Both the position numbers and the translations under genes were made by a program. A DNA stretch of 64,000 nt from Paracoccus versutus (GTDB lineage: Bacteria; Pseudomonadota; Alphaproteobacteria; Rhodobacterales; Rhodobacteraceae): the NCBI RefSeq assembly GCF_000763885.1, contig NZ_JRKO01000001.1, positions 148,955-212,954 on the forward strand, given 5' to 3'. Positions 37,162 through 45,945 of the stretch are shown one piece after another (position 1 is the first letter of the stretch; each line of letters starts with the position of its first letter). Below the pieces are notes generated by a model. That model was not told the DNA's origin and searched no databases. It saw nothing but the letters and a program-made list of their open reading frames with translations.

Positions 37162-37512
37162 CATGCGCGGGTGATGGAAAACCGAGGTTCGGCATGCTCG
37201 GAATCCCGGTCATGCGATAAACGCTCGCCATCATGTCCAAGACCGCGTGAACGGTGGCAATGGATAGATGGCAGTCGCTCTGCGGTAGCACCCTGAGCTG
37301 ATCGCCGCGCGCTGTCGCATTCGGAGATCCACCGGGATGTCATGGCGCAGACGGCGTCCGGCGCCGCATCGCACACCTGACGGCAAGGGCGTTTCCGGCT
37401 ATGATCCGGCGATGGACCGGATGCCGGTGAAGTACCGCCCCATCGAGGCCGACGGCTTGACCGGTGCCGAAGACGGCATGGCACCCTAGGCCGTCAAGGA
37501 CAGGAGGACAGC
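37162..37512. other. intergenic stretch
   Basis: No gene is recognised. A short frame starting near 37339 (MSWRRRRPAPHRTP) has no known domain. The end includes AGGAGG, which is the ribosome-binding site of the VOC gene. Confidence 0.3.
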
Positions 37513-37923
37513 ATGCTCGAGGCTCCACGCATCTACCCGACCTTCCGCTTCCGCAACGCGGCGGCGATGATCGACTGGCTGGAAAGGGCCTTCGGCTTCA
37601 CCATCCATGCGAAATACATGGAGGACGGCAAGGTCGCCCATGCCGAACTGGCCTTCGGCTCGTCGATGATCATGTGCGGCGACGACAAGGACGACGCCTA
37701 TGGCGAGATGGTGGGCCCGCCCTCGGGGCAGGGCGGCAAGTCGCTCTATATCGCCGTGGACGATGTCGACGCGATGTTTGCCCGCGCCAAGGCCGCCGGT
37801 GCGGCGATCGAGGAAGGGCCGACCGACCGCGACTATGGCAGCCGCGAATTCATCTGCCGCGACCCCGAGGGCAACCTGTGGTGCTTCGGCACCTGGTGGC
37901 CGAAGGTGACCGACAAGGGCTGA
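37513..37923 (+). CDS. VOC-family (glyoxalase/bleomycin-resistance-like) protein
   Basis: 136 aa, preceded by AGGAGG. It shows the VOC fold pattern: IYPTFRFRNAAAMIDWLERAFGF, the metal-proximal His in VAHAELAFG, and SREFICRDPEGNLWCFGT at the end. It belongs to the PhnB/YkuI-like dimeric group; ligand or substrate is unknown. Its stop is five bases before the following methyltransferase. Confidence 0.88.
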   Translation: MLEAPRIYPTFRFRNAAAMIDWLERAFGFTIHAKYMEDGKVAHAELAFGSSMIMCGDDKDDAYGEMVGPPSGQGGKSLYIAVDDVDAMFARAKAAGAAIEEGPTDRDYGSREFICRDPEGNLWCFGTWWPKVTDKG

Positions 37924-37928
37924 GCATC

Positions 37929-38363
37929 ATGGCCCCGCGGATATCGAACCGCATCGCGTGTTTCGTCGATGCCCTCCCGCTGGCACCGGGCCAGAGGGTG
38001 CTGGAGATCGGCTGCGGTCCGGGCGTGGCGGCCCGCGAGGTTTCCCGCCGCATCGGGAGCGGCTTCGTCCTGGCCATCGACCGCTCGGCCAAGGCGATCG
38101 AAAGCGCGGTGGCCGGATCGCGGGCCGAAATCGCCACCGGCCGCCTGCGGTTCTTGCGAGTGGCGATCGAGGATTTCGCATTGCCGCCGGGTGAAGAGCC
38201 CTTCGACATCGCCTTTGCGATGCGTGTCGGGGCGCTGGACGGTCGTCACCCGGATATCGAACAACGCGCCCTTGAACGATTGCGGGCGGCATTGAAACCG
38301 ACGGGGCGGCTGTTCATCGACACGGGGCACCCGCTTAGAGAGATCAGGCTGCAAAGACGGTGA
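37929..38363 (+). CDS. class I SAM-dependent methyltransferase, short
   Basis: 144 aa. SAM motif I is VLEIGCGPGVAAREVSRR, with motif II-like FVLAIDRSAKAI. It starts five bases after the VOC stop, so the two form an operon. The protein is shorter than usual for the class and ends soon after the motif-III strand (GRLFIDTGHP), so it may be a truncated copy. Substrate unknown. Confidence 0.8.
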   Translation: MAPRISNRIACFVDALPLAPGQRVLEIGCGPGVAAREVSRRIGSGFVLAIDRSAKAIESAVAGSRAEIATGRLRFLRVAIEDFALPPGEEPFDIAFAMRVGALDGRHPDIEQRALERLRAALKPTGRLFIDTGHPLREIRLQRR

Positions 38364-38452
38364 GCCGCGAATTGTATGCTCCCATAATGGGATGAGATTT
38401 GCCGTTTGACCGCTGTTGGATTAAACCGGCGCCATAACAACAGGGAACGCTT

Positions 38453-38770
38453 ATGACCGATATCGACCTGAATGCCTTGTCGCTGGCCGAATTGAAGCAG
38501 CTGGAAAAGAACGTGGCCAAGGCCATCGCCTCTTTCGAGGATCGCCGCAAGGCCGAGGCGCGGGCTGCGGCGGAAGCGGTGGCAAAAGAGCACGGTTTCT
38601 CGCTGGGCGAACTGGCGGAAATGACCCCGGCGCAAAAGCGCGCCACCGTGGCGCCGAAATACCGCCACCCGGAAAACCCGGAGATCACCTGGAGCGGCCG
38701 CGGCCGCAAGCCCGCCTGGATCGCCGAGGCTCTGGAGGCCGGGAAATCCCTCGAGGACTTCGCCATCTGA
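38453..38770 (+). CDS. H-NS-family nucleoid protein (HvrA-like)
   Basis: 105 aa. The N-terminal half (residues 1-50) is a coiled-coil dimerisation segment. The C-terminal half carries the H-NS DNA-binding core YRHPENPEITWSGRGRKPAWI with the [GR]GRKP-type AT-hook loop. HvrA/Spb-type H-NS proteins of Rhodobacteraceae silence AT-rich or light-regulated genes. This copy could help silence the AT-richer island (inference). Confidence 0.93.
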   Translation: MTDIDLNALSLAELKQLEKNVAKAIASFEDRRKAEARAAAEAVAKEHGFSLGELAEMTPAQKRATVAPKYRHPENPEITWSGRGRKPAWIAEALEAGKSLEDFAI

Positions 38771-38786
38771 CCGGGGAGGGCAGGGG

Positions 38787-39404
38787 GTGTTCCAGCCTCC
38801 GAATGCGGTGCGGCTGCATGTTTCACTGGCCGAGATCGAGCCGGAGATCTGGCGGCGGCTGGTGGTTCCCTGCGACTGGACGCTGGACCGGCTGCATCCG
38901 GTCCTGCAGGCGGCCTTCGGCTGGACCGACAGCCATCTGCACGAATTCCGCATCGGCGGGTTGCGCTACGGCGATCCGGTGCTGCTGGACGACGGCTTCG
39001 GCGGCCCCCGCGTTTTCGACTCTACCGAGGTGCGGCTGCAGGATTTCGTCGGGCGCGACGTCGGTTTCACCTATGCCTATGATTTCGGGGACGGTTGGCA
39101 GCACCTGATCCGGATCGAGGACTGGCTGGTGCTCGATCCGGCGCCACGCCACGCGCTCTGTCTGCAAGGCGCGCGGGCAAGGCCGCCCGAGGATGTCGGC
39201 GGGCCGTGGGGTTATGAGGATTTCCTCGGGATCATCCGCGATCCTATGCACGAAGAGCACCGCTCCACGCTGCGCTGGGCGGGTGGGCATTTCGATCCGA
39301 AATGGTTCGATCTCGACCTGATCAACAAGGATCTGCGCAATGCCTTTCGTACGAACGCGCGGCGGCGGTTGCATCAGCCGAGGCCGAAGGCGCCGAAAGG
39401 TTAG
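38787..39404 (+). CDS. plasmid pRiA4b ORF-3-like protein
   Basis: 205 aa from a GTG at 38787 with GGGGAGGG upstream. The conserved blocks VSLAEIEPEIWRRLVVP, HLHEFRIGG, YAYDFGDGWQH and GPWGYEDFL identify the pRiA4b ORF-3 (IS1096 TnpR-type) family, whose function is unknown. It follows the H-NS-like gene by 16 bp on the same strand and is probably cotranscribed. Confidence 0.92.
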   Translation: MFQPPNAVRLHVSLAEIEPEIWRRLVVPCDWTLDRLHPVLQAAFGWTDSHLHEFRIGGLRYGDPVLLDDGFGGPRVFDSTEVRLQDFVGRDVGFTYAYDFGDGWQHLIRIEDWLVLDPAPRHALCLQGARARPPEDVGGPWGYEDFLGIIRDPMHEEHRSTLRWAGGHFDPKWFDLDLINKDLRNAFRTNARRRLHQPRPKAPKG

Positions 39405-39560
39405 CCGCGCCTGTTTCGCTGCCTCAGCGCTTCGAGGATGATACGGAAGGCTGGCCGGTTCTGGCGTCGGCTGGGATGGCCGAGGGAACAGCCGTCGCAC
39501 ATCGGCCACCCGTCGCGGAGCACCTGCACCAGAGTGTCCCGCGCGGCAAGGCAGCCCGAG

Positions 39561-40292
39561 TCAGGCTTTTTGTGCCGAGACCAGCAGCATCATCGGCCGC
39601 TCCAGTTCCTCCGCCAGCGCGGGCATCTCGGCGATCTGCGCGGTTGTCGGCGCGAATTCCTCGACCCGGCGCAGCGCGAAGCCTGCGCCGATCAGCGTGT
39701 TGAGCGTGGTGGCCAGCGTCCGGTGATGCTTCAGCACGCCCCTGGCGAGCCAGTCGGTGCGTCGCTCGCCCTCGACGGAGTAGCCGTTGACCGGCCAGGT
39801 CTTGCGACCGTCCTCGTCCAAGGTCCAATGCGGATGCGCCGCCGCCATGAAGATCGGATGCTCGATGGTGAAGACCAGGTTGCCGTTCGGCGCCAGCGCG
39901 CGATGGATCATCCGCATCAGCCGGTCGAAATCCGCGACATAGTGGAAGGCCAGCGCGCTATAGACCAGATCGAACGCCGCTTCGGGCAGGTCCAGCACCT
40001 CCAGATCCGCGATGCGGTAGTCGATGGCCGGATCGGAAGTGCCCGCCCGCGCACGGGCGATCATGTTGCGCGACAGATCGAAGCCCGCGACCGAAGCCGC
40101 GCCCTGCTCGCGAAACCAGCGCGCGGCCCAGCCGAGGCCGCAGCCCAGGTCGGCCACGCGCTTCTCCGCCACATCGGGCAGCAGGGCGCGGATGGCGGGC
40201 CATTCGGGCGCGCCGTCCAGTCCATGCACCTGCCGGGGCAGCTGGCTGTAGCCGGCGAAGAAATCGGGATTGTCGTAGATGTTCTGTGCCAT
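39561..40292 (-). CDS. class I SAM-dependent methyltransferase
   Basis: 243 aa from the ATG at 40292 (MAQNIYDNPDFF); the frame extends to 40334. It has the SAM motif VADLGCGLGWAARWFREQG, the acidic ribose-binding turn FDLSRNMI, and FDLVYSALAFHYVADF. It belongs to the UbiE/Methyltransf_11 type of small-molecule methyltransferase. Substrate unknown. It is leftward and divergent from the dmeRF pair. Confidence 0.9.
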   Translation of the reverse strand: MAQNIYDNPDFFAGYSQLPRQVHGLDGAPEWPAIRALLPDVAEKRVADLGCGLGWAARWFREQGAASVAGFDLSRNMIARARAGTSDPAIDYRIADLEVLDLPEAAFDLVYSALAFHYVADFDRLMRMIHRALAPNGNLVFTIEHPIFMAAAHPHWTLDEDGRKTWPVNGYSVEGERRTDWLARGVLKHHRTLATTLNTLIGAGFALRRVEEFAPTTAQIAEMPALAEELERPMMLLVSAQKA

Positions 40293-40373
40293 CGTCAGCG
40301 AAATACCGGAGCGCGAAGGCAGCGTCCATGCCATCCGCCTTCAACCATTCCCCGGCTTCACCGATCCTGCCGC

Positions 40374-40395
40374 TTATAGTATAGTCCCCCATGCC
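40374..40395 (+). promoter_or_regulatory. candidate DmeR/RcnR-type operator
   Basis: TTATAGTATAGTCCCCCATG combines AT arms with a C5 tract, the pattern recognised by RcnR/DmeR-type CsoR-fold repressors. It lies 27 bp upstream of the chosen dmeR start. Confidence 0.5.
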
Positions 40396-40421
40396 ATATG
40401 AAGCCAGGGATTGCCGCCGCC

Positions 40422-40694
40422 ATGTCCCACACCATCCGCGACAAGCAGAAGCTGATCGCCCGGGTCCGCCGCCTCAGGGGCCAGATCGAGGGGATCGAGC
40501 GCGCGCTGGAAGCCGAAAAACCCTGCGGCGAGATCCTGCGCCAGCTGGCCTCGGCCCGCGGCGCGATGAGCGGGCTGACGGCGGAGGTGATGGAGGACCA
40601 TCTGCGCGAGCATGTGCTGCAGGCCGAGACCGATGCCGAGCGCCGGCAGGGCGGCGAGGAGCTGATCGGCGTCATCCGCACCTACATGAAATAG
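40422..40694 (+). CDS. dmeR: CsoR/RcnR-family metal-sensing repressor (DmeR-like)
   Basis: 90 aa from the ATG at 40422 (MSHTIRDKQKLIARVRRLRGQ); an ATG at 40398 also exists. It is an all-helical CsoR/RcnR/FrmR repressor with potential metal ligands at the N-terminal His, Cys in KPCGEIL and His residues in MEDHLREHV, the His/Cys pattern of the Ni/Co-sensing RcnR-DmeR branch. It is 15 bp before a CDF transporter, which is the known dmeRF arrangement for Co/Ni detoxification in rhizobia. Confidence 0.88.
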   Translation: MSHTIRDKQKLIARVRRLRGQIEGIERALEAEKPCGEILRQLASARGAMSGLTAEVMEDHLREHVLQAETDAERRQGGEELIGVIRTYMK

Positions 40695-40709
40695 CCCTGG
40701 AGGGGGCCC

Positions 40710-41660
40710 ATGTCCGCAATCGACATCTCCGCCCATACCCACGGGCACGACTTTCTCGGGCGGCACCACCGGCGCAACGAACGCCGGGTCTGGCTGGTCA
40801 TCGCCCTGACGGCCGCGATGATGGTGGCCGAGATCGCCGCCGGCACGCTCTACGGCTCGATGGCGCTGGTGGCCGATGGCTGGCACATGTCCACCCATGC
40901 CGGGGCGATGCTGATCACGGCGCTGGCCTATGTCTATGCCCGCCGCCATGTCGGCGATGCCCGCTTCAGCTTCGGCACCGGCAAACTGGGCGATCTCGGC
41001 GGCTTCGCCAGCGCGGTCGTGCTGGCCCTGATCGCGCTGCTGATCGGCTGGGAGAGCCTGCTGCGGCTGGCGAATCCGGTCGAGATCCGTTTCGGGCAGG
41101 CCATCGGTGTCGCGGTGGTCGGGCTGGTGGTGAACCTCGCCTGCGCCTGGCTGCTGAGGGATGACCATGATCACCATCATCACGGGCATGGGCATCATCA
41201 CCACGATCATGACCATCACTACCACGCCCGCGACAACAACCTGCGCGCCGCCTATCTGCATGTCCTGGCGGATGCGCTGACCTCGATCCTGGCGATCGTG
41301 GCGCTGCTGGCCGGGCGCGGCTATGGCTGGACCTGGGCCGATCCGGCCATGGGCGTCGTCGGTGCGCTGGTGATCGCGCGCTGGTCCTGGGGGCTGATCC
41401 GCGATTCCGTTGCCGTGCTGCTGGATCGGGTGCCGGAAGACGAGGACCTGCCGCAGGAAATCCGCGCGGCGATCGAGACCGGGACCGACCGGATCGCCGA
41501 TCTGCATGTTTGGCAGGTCGGGCCGGGCCATCACGCTGCCATCGTCTCGCTGGTGTCGAGCGATCCGCATTCGCCCTCGCATTACAAGTCGCGCCTAGCG
41601 CGAATCCACGCACTTTCCCACATCACCGTCGAGGTCGAGCGGGTGAGTGCCGCTTCCTGA
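40710..41660 (+). CDS. dmeF: CDF divalent-metal efflux transporter (DmeF-like)
   Basis: 316 aa with six membrane helices. Metal-site residues are seen in LVADGWHMSTHAG and in ADALTSILAIVAL. A His-rich cytoplasmic loop (DDHDHHHHGHGHHHHDHDHH, about residues 150-170) lies between helices four and five, and a short C-terminal domain follows. CDF proteins of the DmeF branch export Co2+ and Ni2+ in exchange for protons. The preceding repressor gene supports a dmeRF operon. Confidence 0.92.
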   Translation: MSAIDISAHTHGHDFLGRHHRRNERRVWLVIALTAAMMVAEIAAGTLYGSMALVADGWHMSTHAGAMLITALAYVYARRHVGDARFSFGTGKLGDLGGFASAVVLALIALLIGWESLLRLANPVEIRFGQAIGVAVVGLVVNLACAWLLRDDHDHHHHGHGHHHHDHDHHYHARDNNLRAAYLHVLADALTSILAIVALLAGRGYGWTWADPAMGVVGALVIARWSWGLIRDSVAVLLDRVPEDEDLPQEIRAAIETGTDRIADLHVWQVGPGHHAAIVSLVSSDPHSPSHYKSRLARIHALSHITVEVERVSAAS

Positions 41661-41759
41661 AAGAAGACCATGGCGGGTTGGCTAGGCCGCAACCCGTTGC
41701 GGCCATTCACCGGCCTGTGCCAAGCTGGCCCATGCTCCAACCCTTGCCCCGACAGACCC

Positions 41760-41999
41760 ATGACCCAGATCGCACCGCAACCCCGGATCAAGCTGTCGAA
41801 GCTGCGCGATATCGGCTGGTCGCGCTGGGATCCCATCGGCTTGCTGGACCCGGAAGACCCGGCGGGCAGGTGGGACGACAAGGCCAACCTGTCCTTCGCG
41901 GACGAATACGACAGCTATCTGATCTCGGCGGCCTCGCAATTGCGCCGGGGGACGCCCCGTGACGAGGTCGTCGCGTTTCTGGTCGGGATCGAAACCTAA
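41760..41999 (+). CDS. hypothetical 79-aa protein
   Basis: The start at 41760 gives MTQIAPQPRIKLSKLRDIGWSRWDPIGL and ends RGTPRDEVVAFLVGIET. It is Trp-rich at the start and helical in the second half (DEYDSYLISAASQLRRG), with no signal or membrane segment. Similar small proteins occur in alphaproteobacteria, but no function is recognised. Confidence 0.6.
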   Translation: MTQIAPQPRIKLSKLRDIGWSRWDPIGLLDPEDPAGRWDDKANLSFADEYDSYLISAASQLRRGTPRDEVVAFLVGIET

Positions 42000-42148
42000 C
42001 ATATGGCGGTGGGCGACAGCCCGAGCGCTGGCCCGAGGGCGGAAGTGGTCGTCGAGGCGATCCTTGCGGACGAGACCATTTGGACATGGCCCGACGCGCA
42101 GGGGCGGTTCAGGGTATGATACACCTGAAGCATGAGGAGGAGTTGCCG

Positions 42149-42607
42149 ATGTCCGTGTCGATCAGGTGCCTGGGCCGATCCGACGTTTCCGTCCTGCGGC
42201 AGATGAACGCCCTGTTCGGGGATGCCTTCAACGATCCCGACACTTACTTGGGAGAGCCGCCGGACGACGCCTATCTGAGCGGCCTTCTGGCCGGGGATCA
42301 TCTCATCGCGCTGGCGGCCATGGACGGCGCCGTCGTCGTCGGCGGCCTGATCGCCTACGAGCTCGAGAAATTCGAGCGGGCGCGTTCGGAAATCTACATC
42401 TACGATCTTGCTGTCGCCGAGACCCACCGGCGGCAGGGCATAGCCACCGCGCTCATCGGTGCCTTGCAACGGATCGCGGCCGAACGGGGCGCCTGGGTGG
42501 TTTACGTTCAGGCCGATTACGGGGATGAACCGGCCATTGCCCTCTATACCGGGCTTGGAAAGCGCGAGGACGTCCTGCATTTCGACATTCCGGTCGATGC
42601 GGGATAG
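42149..42607 (+). CDS. AAC(3)-I-family aminoglycoside N-acetyltransferase
   Basis: 152 aa from the ATG at 42149 (GAGGAGGAG upstream). It is a GNAT acetyltransferase: RRQGIATALIGAL is the acetyl-CoA loop. The blocks FERARSEIYIYDLAV, YVQADYGDEPAIALYTGLG and the C-terminus HFDI closely follow AAC(3)-I enzymes, which acetylate the 3-amino group of gentamicin-type aminoglycosides. No integron attC site or cassette array is seen, so it looks like a chromosomal-type variant. Whether it confers resistance is not known from sequence. Confidence 0.85.
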   Translation: MSVSIRCLGRSDVSVLRQMNALFGDAFNDPDTYLGEPPDDAYLSGLLAGDHLIALAAMDGAVVVGGLIAYELEKFERARSEIYIYDLAVAETHRRQGIATALIGALQRIAAERGAWVVYVQADYGDEPAIALYTGLGKREDVLHFDIPVDAG

Positions 42608-42840
42608 TTGACGGACCTCATGAGCGCGTGGGCTGGCGGCTTGTCGCCGGCCATTGGCCATTTCCGGCATCTATCCGCATCATCTGTCCGGTCTTCCCCC
42701 GTTCGCTTGACCCGTCGCCGTGTCATGGGAATGCTGTCCTTCGCAGTAACGGCGTAGTGCATCCTGGTCGCAGGCGGAGCGTATCACCATCTGGCAGCCT
42801 GACGTGAACGATCCCCGATCCCCTTGGTCTGGAGGCTTCC

Positions 42841-43257
42841 ATGACGCTGATCCTGCTTGCCATCATGTTCACCGCCGTCGCCTGCGTCATCGCCTGGTAT
42901 CTCGCCACTTGGGCGCTGCCGGTGATGGTCGCGGTCGAAACCTTCCGATTCATCCACGCCACCGAGGCAGGGTTCCTGCTCTCGGCGCTTGCGGCAGCTG
43001 CCATGGCGCTGCTGTCGGTGGGGCTGGTGCTTCTGGTGCTGTTCAAGGCGAAGAACCCGATCCTCTGCCTGCTGGCGCGGGCTGTCTTCGTGATTCCGGC
43101 GATGATCGCCGGCTATGCCGTCGTGCATGGCGTCACCCATGAGGCCATCGACTCCATGATCGCGCTGAAACTGCTCTGCGGCACCGCCGGGCTGATCACT
43201 GGCATCGCCGCGCTGATGAACCTGAATGGGTTCGGGGAACTGGCGCCGCAGGTTTGA
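42841..43257 (+). CDS. hypothetical membrane protein
   Basis: 138 aa from the ATG at 42841, with GGAGG upstream. Four hydrophobic helices are seen (about residues 2-25, 45-68, 75-97, 107-127), with a His pair in VVHGVTHEAID between helices. No domain is recognised. It lies at the end of the host-like block before the DNA methyltransferase. Confidence 0.7.
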   Translation: MTLILLAIMFTAVACVIAWYLATWALPVMVAVETFRFIHATEAGFLLSALAAAAMALLSVGLVLLVLFKAKNPILCLLARAVFVIPAMIAGYAVVHGVTHEAIDSMIALKLLCGTAGLITGIAALMNLNGFGELAPQV

Positions 43258-43698
43258 ACGGAGGGAAGGCCATTCCCTTCTGCCGCACCCTGTCCATGTC
43301 GCATTGAGCCAATGTGATCCGCGCGCCGGGCGCGGATCGCGGCTGCCCAGCAGCCGTGCCGGGGCTCGACCGGGCCGTGCCCGGCTCACCCCCGGCCCGA
43401 AGGTTTTCGTATTGCGTGGATTTGTCCGCCACGCATCCGCCTGTCTGGCCGTCAAAGGGCAAGCGCCGCCCGGGGGGGCGTCGTCGGGGCGCAGGGCCGT
43501 GTCCTCGCCTGCGGCTGCGGTCCGCCCCACCCCTGCGCCCCGACCCATGACCGCCAGCCATGCGGCCGCGGGTCGGGCTGCGCCCTCTCCGCTCTGCCTC
43601 CGGGGAAACATGCGTTTCCCGAAGTCAGACCGGTGAGGCGCGGCCCATCGGCGGATCAGGGCAAGGGCCCTCCGCCTCGAACCCGAAAGGACAGAGAT
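43258..43698. other. GC-rich noncoding leader upstream of the DNA methyltransferase
   Basis: No gene is convincing. The inverted repeat GGGAAAC/GTTTCCC at 43603-43620 forms a hairpin about 80 bp before the methyltransferase start and may be regulatory. The rest is GC-rich with short inverted repeats. Confidence 0.35.
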
Positions 43699-44376
43699 AT
43701 GACCGGCAAGACCAGCACCCCCCGCAACCTCGTCATCAATGCCGATTGCGTCGCGGCGATGCAGGCTTTCGACACCGGCTCGGTGGACTTCATCCTGACC
43801 GATCCGCCCTATGTCACGCGCTTCCGCGACCGGCAGGGCCGCACCGTCGCCAACGACGACAACGCCCGCTGGCTGCGGCCGGCCTTCGCCCAGATGCACC
43901 GGGTTTTGAAGGAGGGCGGTTTCTGCGTCAGCTTCTACGGCTGGAACAAGGTGGATCTGTTCGTGGAGGCCTGGAAGGCGGCGGGCTTCCGCATCGTCGG
44001 GCATCTGGTGTTCCGCAAGCGTTACGCCTCCTCGGCGCGGTTCCTGCGCTACGAGCACGAACAGGCTTATCTGCTGGCCAAGGGCGATCCCGCATTGCCT
44101 GCCCATCCGGTGCCCGATGTGCTGGATTTTCCCTATACCGGCAACAAGCTGCATCCGACGCAGAAGCCGGTGGCGGCGCTGCGCAGGCTGATCGGGGCGT
44201 TCACCCAGCCGGGCGATCTGGTGCTGGACCCGTTCAGCGGCAGCGGCTCCACGCTGGCGGCGGCGCATCTGCTGGGCCGCGACTGGATCGGGATCGAGTT
44301 GGACGTGACGCATTACCGGACCGCCGGCAAGCGGATGGCGGCCTTGCAAGAGCGGGACCGGAAGGCGGTCGCATAG
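43699..44376 (+). CDS. DNA (adenine-N6 or cytosine-N4) methyltransferase, beta-type order
   Basis: 225 aa from the ATG at 43699 (AAAGGACAG upstream). The catalytic DPPY motif in FILTDPPYVTRF (about residues 33-38) precedes the SAM motif VLDPFSGSGSTLAAA (about 175-190), the beta-class order. TQKPVAALRRLI is the conserved segment before motif I. No restriction enzyme lies nearby, so it is an orphan methylase, as often carried by mobile elements to mark DNA. The target sequence is unknown. Confidence 0.9.
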   Translation: MTGKTSTPRNLVINADCVAAMQAFDTGSVDFILTDPPYVTRFRDRQGRTVANDDNARWLRPAFAQMHRVLKEGGFCVSFYGWNKVDLFVEAWKAAGFRIVGHLVFRKRYASSARFLRYEHEQAYLLAKGDPALPAHPVPDVLDFPYTGNKLHPTQKPVAALRRLIGAFTQPGDLVLDPFSGSGSTLAAAHLLGRDWIGIELDVTHYRTAGKRMAALQERDRKAVA

Positions 44377-44453
44377 GCCAGCCCCCCAATCCAAGGGCGC
44401 CCGTCATCGGGGCGGGCGCCATACCCCCACAGCTTCAAGGAAAGGATTTCGAC

Positions 44454-44744
44454 ATGCGCTGGATCGTCACGAAGGACCATCACGGCGGTTGCATCGGACT
44501 GGGCGAGGACGCCGACGGCGTTCCCGCACGCGGCACCCCCGAAGATGGCGACGCCCTGCCGGTAGAGTTCCGGCTTTATACCGCGCACGGCAAGCTGCTG
44601 TTCGAGGGCCGATGCGGCGACATCGCGGCCGACTGGTGGCACGGCATGGAGCCGCTGCTTTACGCCTGGGCCACGTTCCGCTGCCGCCGGTTGACCTGGC
44701 GCCCAGCCGGGACGGATGAATCTTGGCGCCCGCTGCGCCCGTAG
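44454..44744 (+). CDS. hypothetical 96-aa protein
   Basis: The ATG at 44454 has AAGGAAAGG upstream. The protein (MRWIVTKDHHGGCIG to TDESWRPLRP) is soluble and Trp-rich, without a known domain. It follows the DNA methyltransferase by 77 bp on the same strand, and both look like accessory genes of the mobile element. Function unknown. Confidence 0.7.
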   Translation: MRWIVTKDHHGGCIGLGEDADGVPARGTPEDGDALPVEFRLYTAHGKLLFEGRCGDIAADWWHGMEPLLYAWATFRCRRLTWRPAGTDESWRPLRP

Positions 44745-44767
44745 GCTAGACGCCGGCCCAAAGCATC

Positions 44768-44798
44768 ACGGCCGCCGATCCGATGGACCGGCGGCCGT
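44768..44798. terminator. perfect 10-bp hairpin after the 96-aa gene
   Basis: ACGGCCGCCG and CGGCGGCCGT pair around an 11-base loop, 23 bp after the preceding stop. It has no U tract. Its position suggests termination. Confidence 0.5.
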
Positions 44799-45038
44799 CG
44801 CGCGTGCGATCCCAGCCGCACGTCCCGGAAAAATCGCGCTCGCCGGGCATGGCCCGGCTCGCAAGACAAGGCGAAGATATCGGCAGACGCGCCAATGGCT
44901 GATGCGAACGGCGCGAATGGCGCGGCGTGATCCGGACGGGGGGAGACCACCCATATCGGAGCCCGGCCGGATCACGCCGGAGGCGGGCAAAGGCAGAACG
45001 GCGTTCAAACTCCGCCAGCTGTCCTTGGTTATGGCGCA

Positions 45039-45827
45039 TTGGCGGGGCATAAGCTGGGCCTCAAACAGTTGGGGACCGGCATATTGAATATCGACACGGG
45101 TCCGCTTGCGGCTCCCTTCCTCGTCATCGCTCTGATCTATGCGGCGGTCGGTCAGGCCGGGGCATCGGGTTACATTGCCGTAATGGGTCTGGCAGGTTTT
45201 GCGCCCCTTGCCATGAAGACGACGGCGTTATCGCTGAATCTGATGGTTGCGGCCATCGGCACAGTTCTGTTCCTGAAGGCCGGGCGTCTTTCGTGGCGGA
45301 ATGTCTGGCCTTTCGCCATTCTCGGCTTTCCCTCCTCGATGCTTGGCGGAGCGGTCCAGTTGCCGGAAAGCGTCTATTTCCCGGTCGTCGGGATCGTGTT
45401 GATCCTTTCCGCGCTTCAGATGATGCGCACGGCGTTTCACGGCAGGCCGTCGGCCTCCGGAACCGTAGTCACACCACCCTTCGGCGCGGCTTTGGCGACC
45501 GGGGCCGTCATCGGCTTCGTGTCCGGGACGACCGGAACGGGTGGCGGTGTGTTCCTGGCCCCGATCATCCTCAGCATGAACTGGGGCACGGCCCGGCAGA
45601 CGGCCGCCACCACGGCGGTCTATAACCTGATGAACTCGGCTGCGGCGCTGGTCGGGGCCTATGCGGCATGGAATCATATCCCGGCCGCCCTGCCGATCTG
45701 GCTTGCCGCCGTTGCCATCGGTGGTTCGGTCGGCGCCTGGATCGGCAGCCGTTACCTGTCCGACCGCTGGCTGCGCGGAATCCTTGCGTTCCTGCTGCTG
45801 GTTTCAGGTATCAAGCTCATCTGGTAG
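45039..45827 (+). CDS. TauE/SafE-family anion exporter
   Basis: 262 aa with eight hydrophobic helices and the paired domains of the family (VGQAGASGYIAVMGLAGF in the first half, GFVSGTTGTGGGVFLAPII in the second). TauE/SafE proteins export sulfite or organosulfonates. The TTG at 45039 and the TTG at 45084 are both possible starts, and neither has a strong ribosome-binding site. It stands alone; no sulfur gene is near. Confidence 0.85.
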   Translation: MAGHKLGLKQLGTGILNIDTGPLAAPFLVIALIYAAVGQAGASGYIAVMGLAGFAPLAMKTTALSLNLMVAAIGTVLFLKAGRLSWRNVWPFAILGFPSSMLGGAVQLPESVYFPVVGIVLILSALQMMRTAFHGRPSASGTVVTPPFGAALATGAVIGFVSGTTGTGGGVFLAPIILSMNWGTARQTAATTAVYNLMNSAAALVGAYAAWNHIPAALPIWLAAVAIGGSVGAWIGSRYLSDRWLRGILAFLLLVSGIKLIW

Positions 45828-45945
45828 CGGCCAATCCTTCCGCGTGACTGCCAGGTCGCCCGCCGCAGGCATGACATTCGTACCCTAGTCGGACGTGCCG
45901 TCCCGTGGAAACCCGGGCTGGAGCCTTTGCGCCTCAAACCACCCG

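Noticed and set aside
42149..42607. Integron gene cassette around the AAC(3)-I-like gene
   Set aside because: No attC-like inverted repeat, no integrase and no neighbouring cassettes are present.
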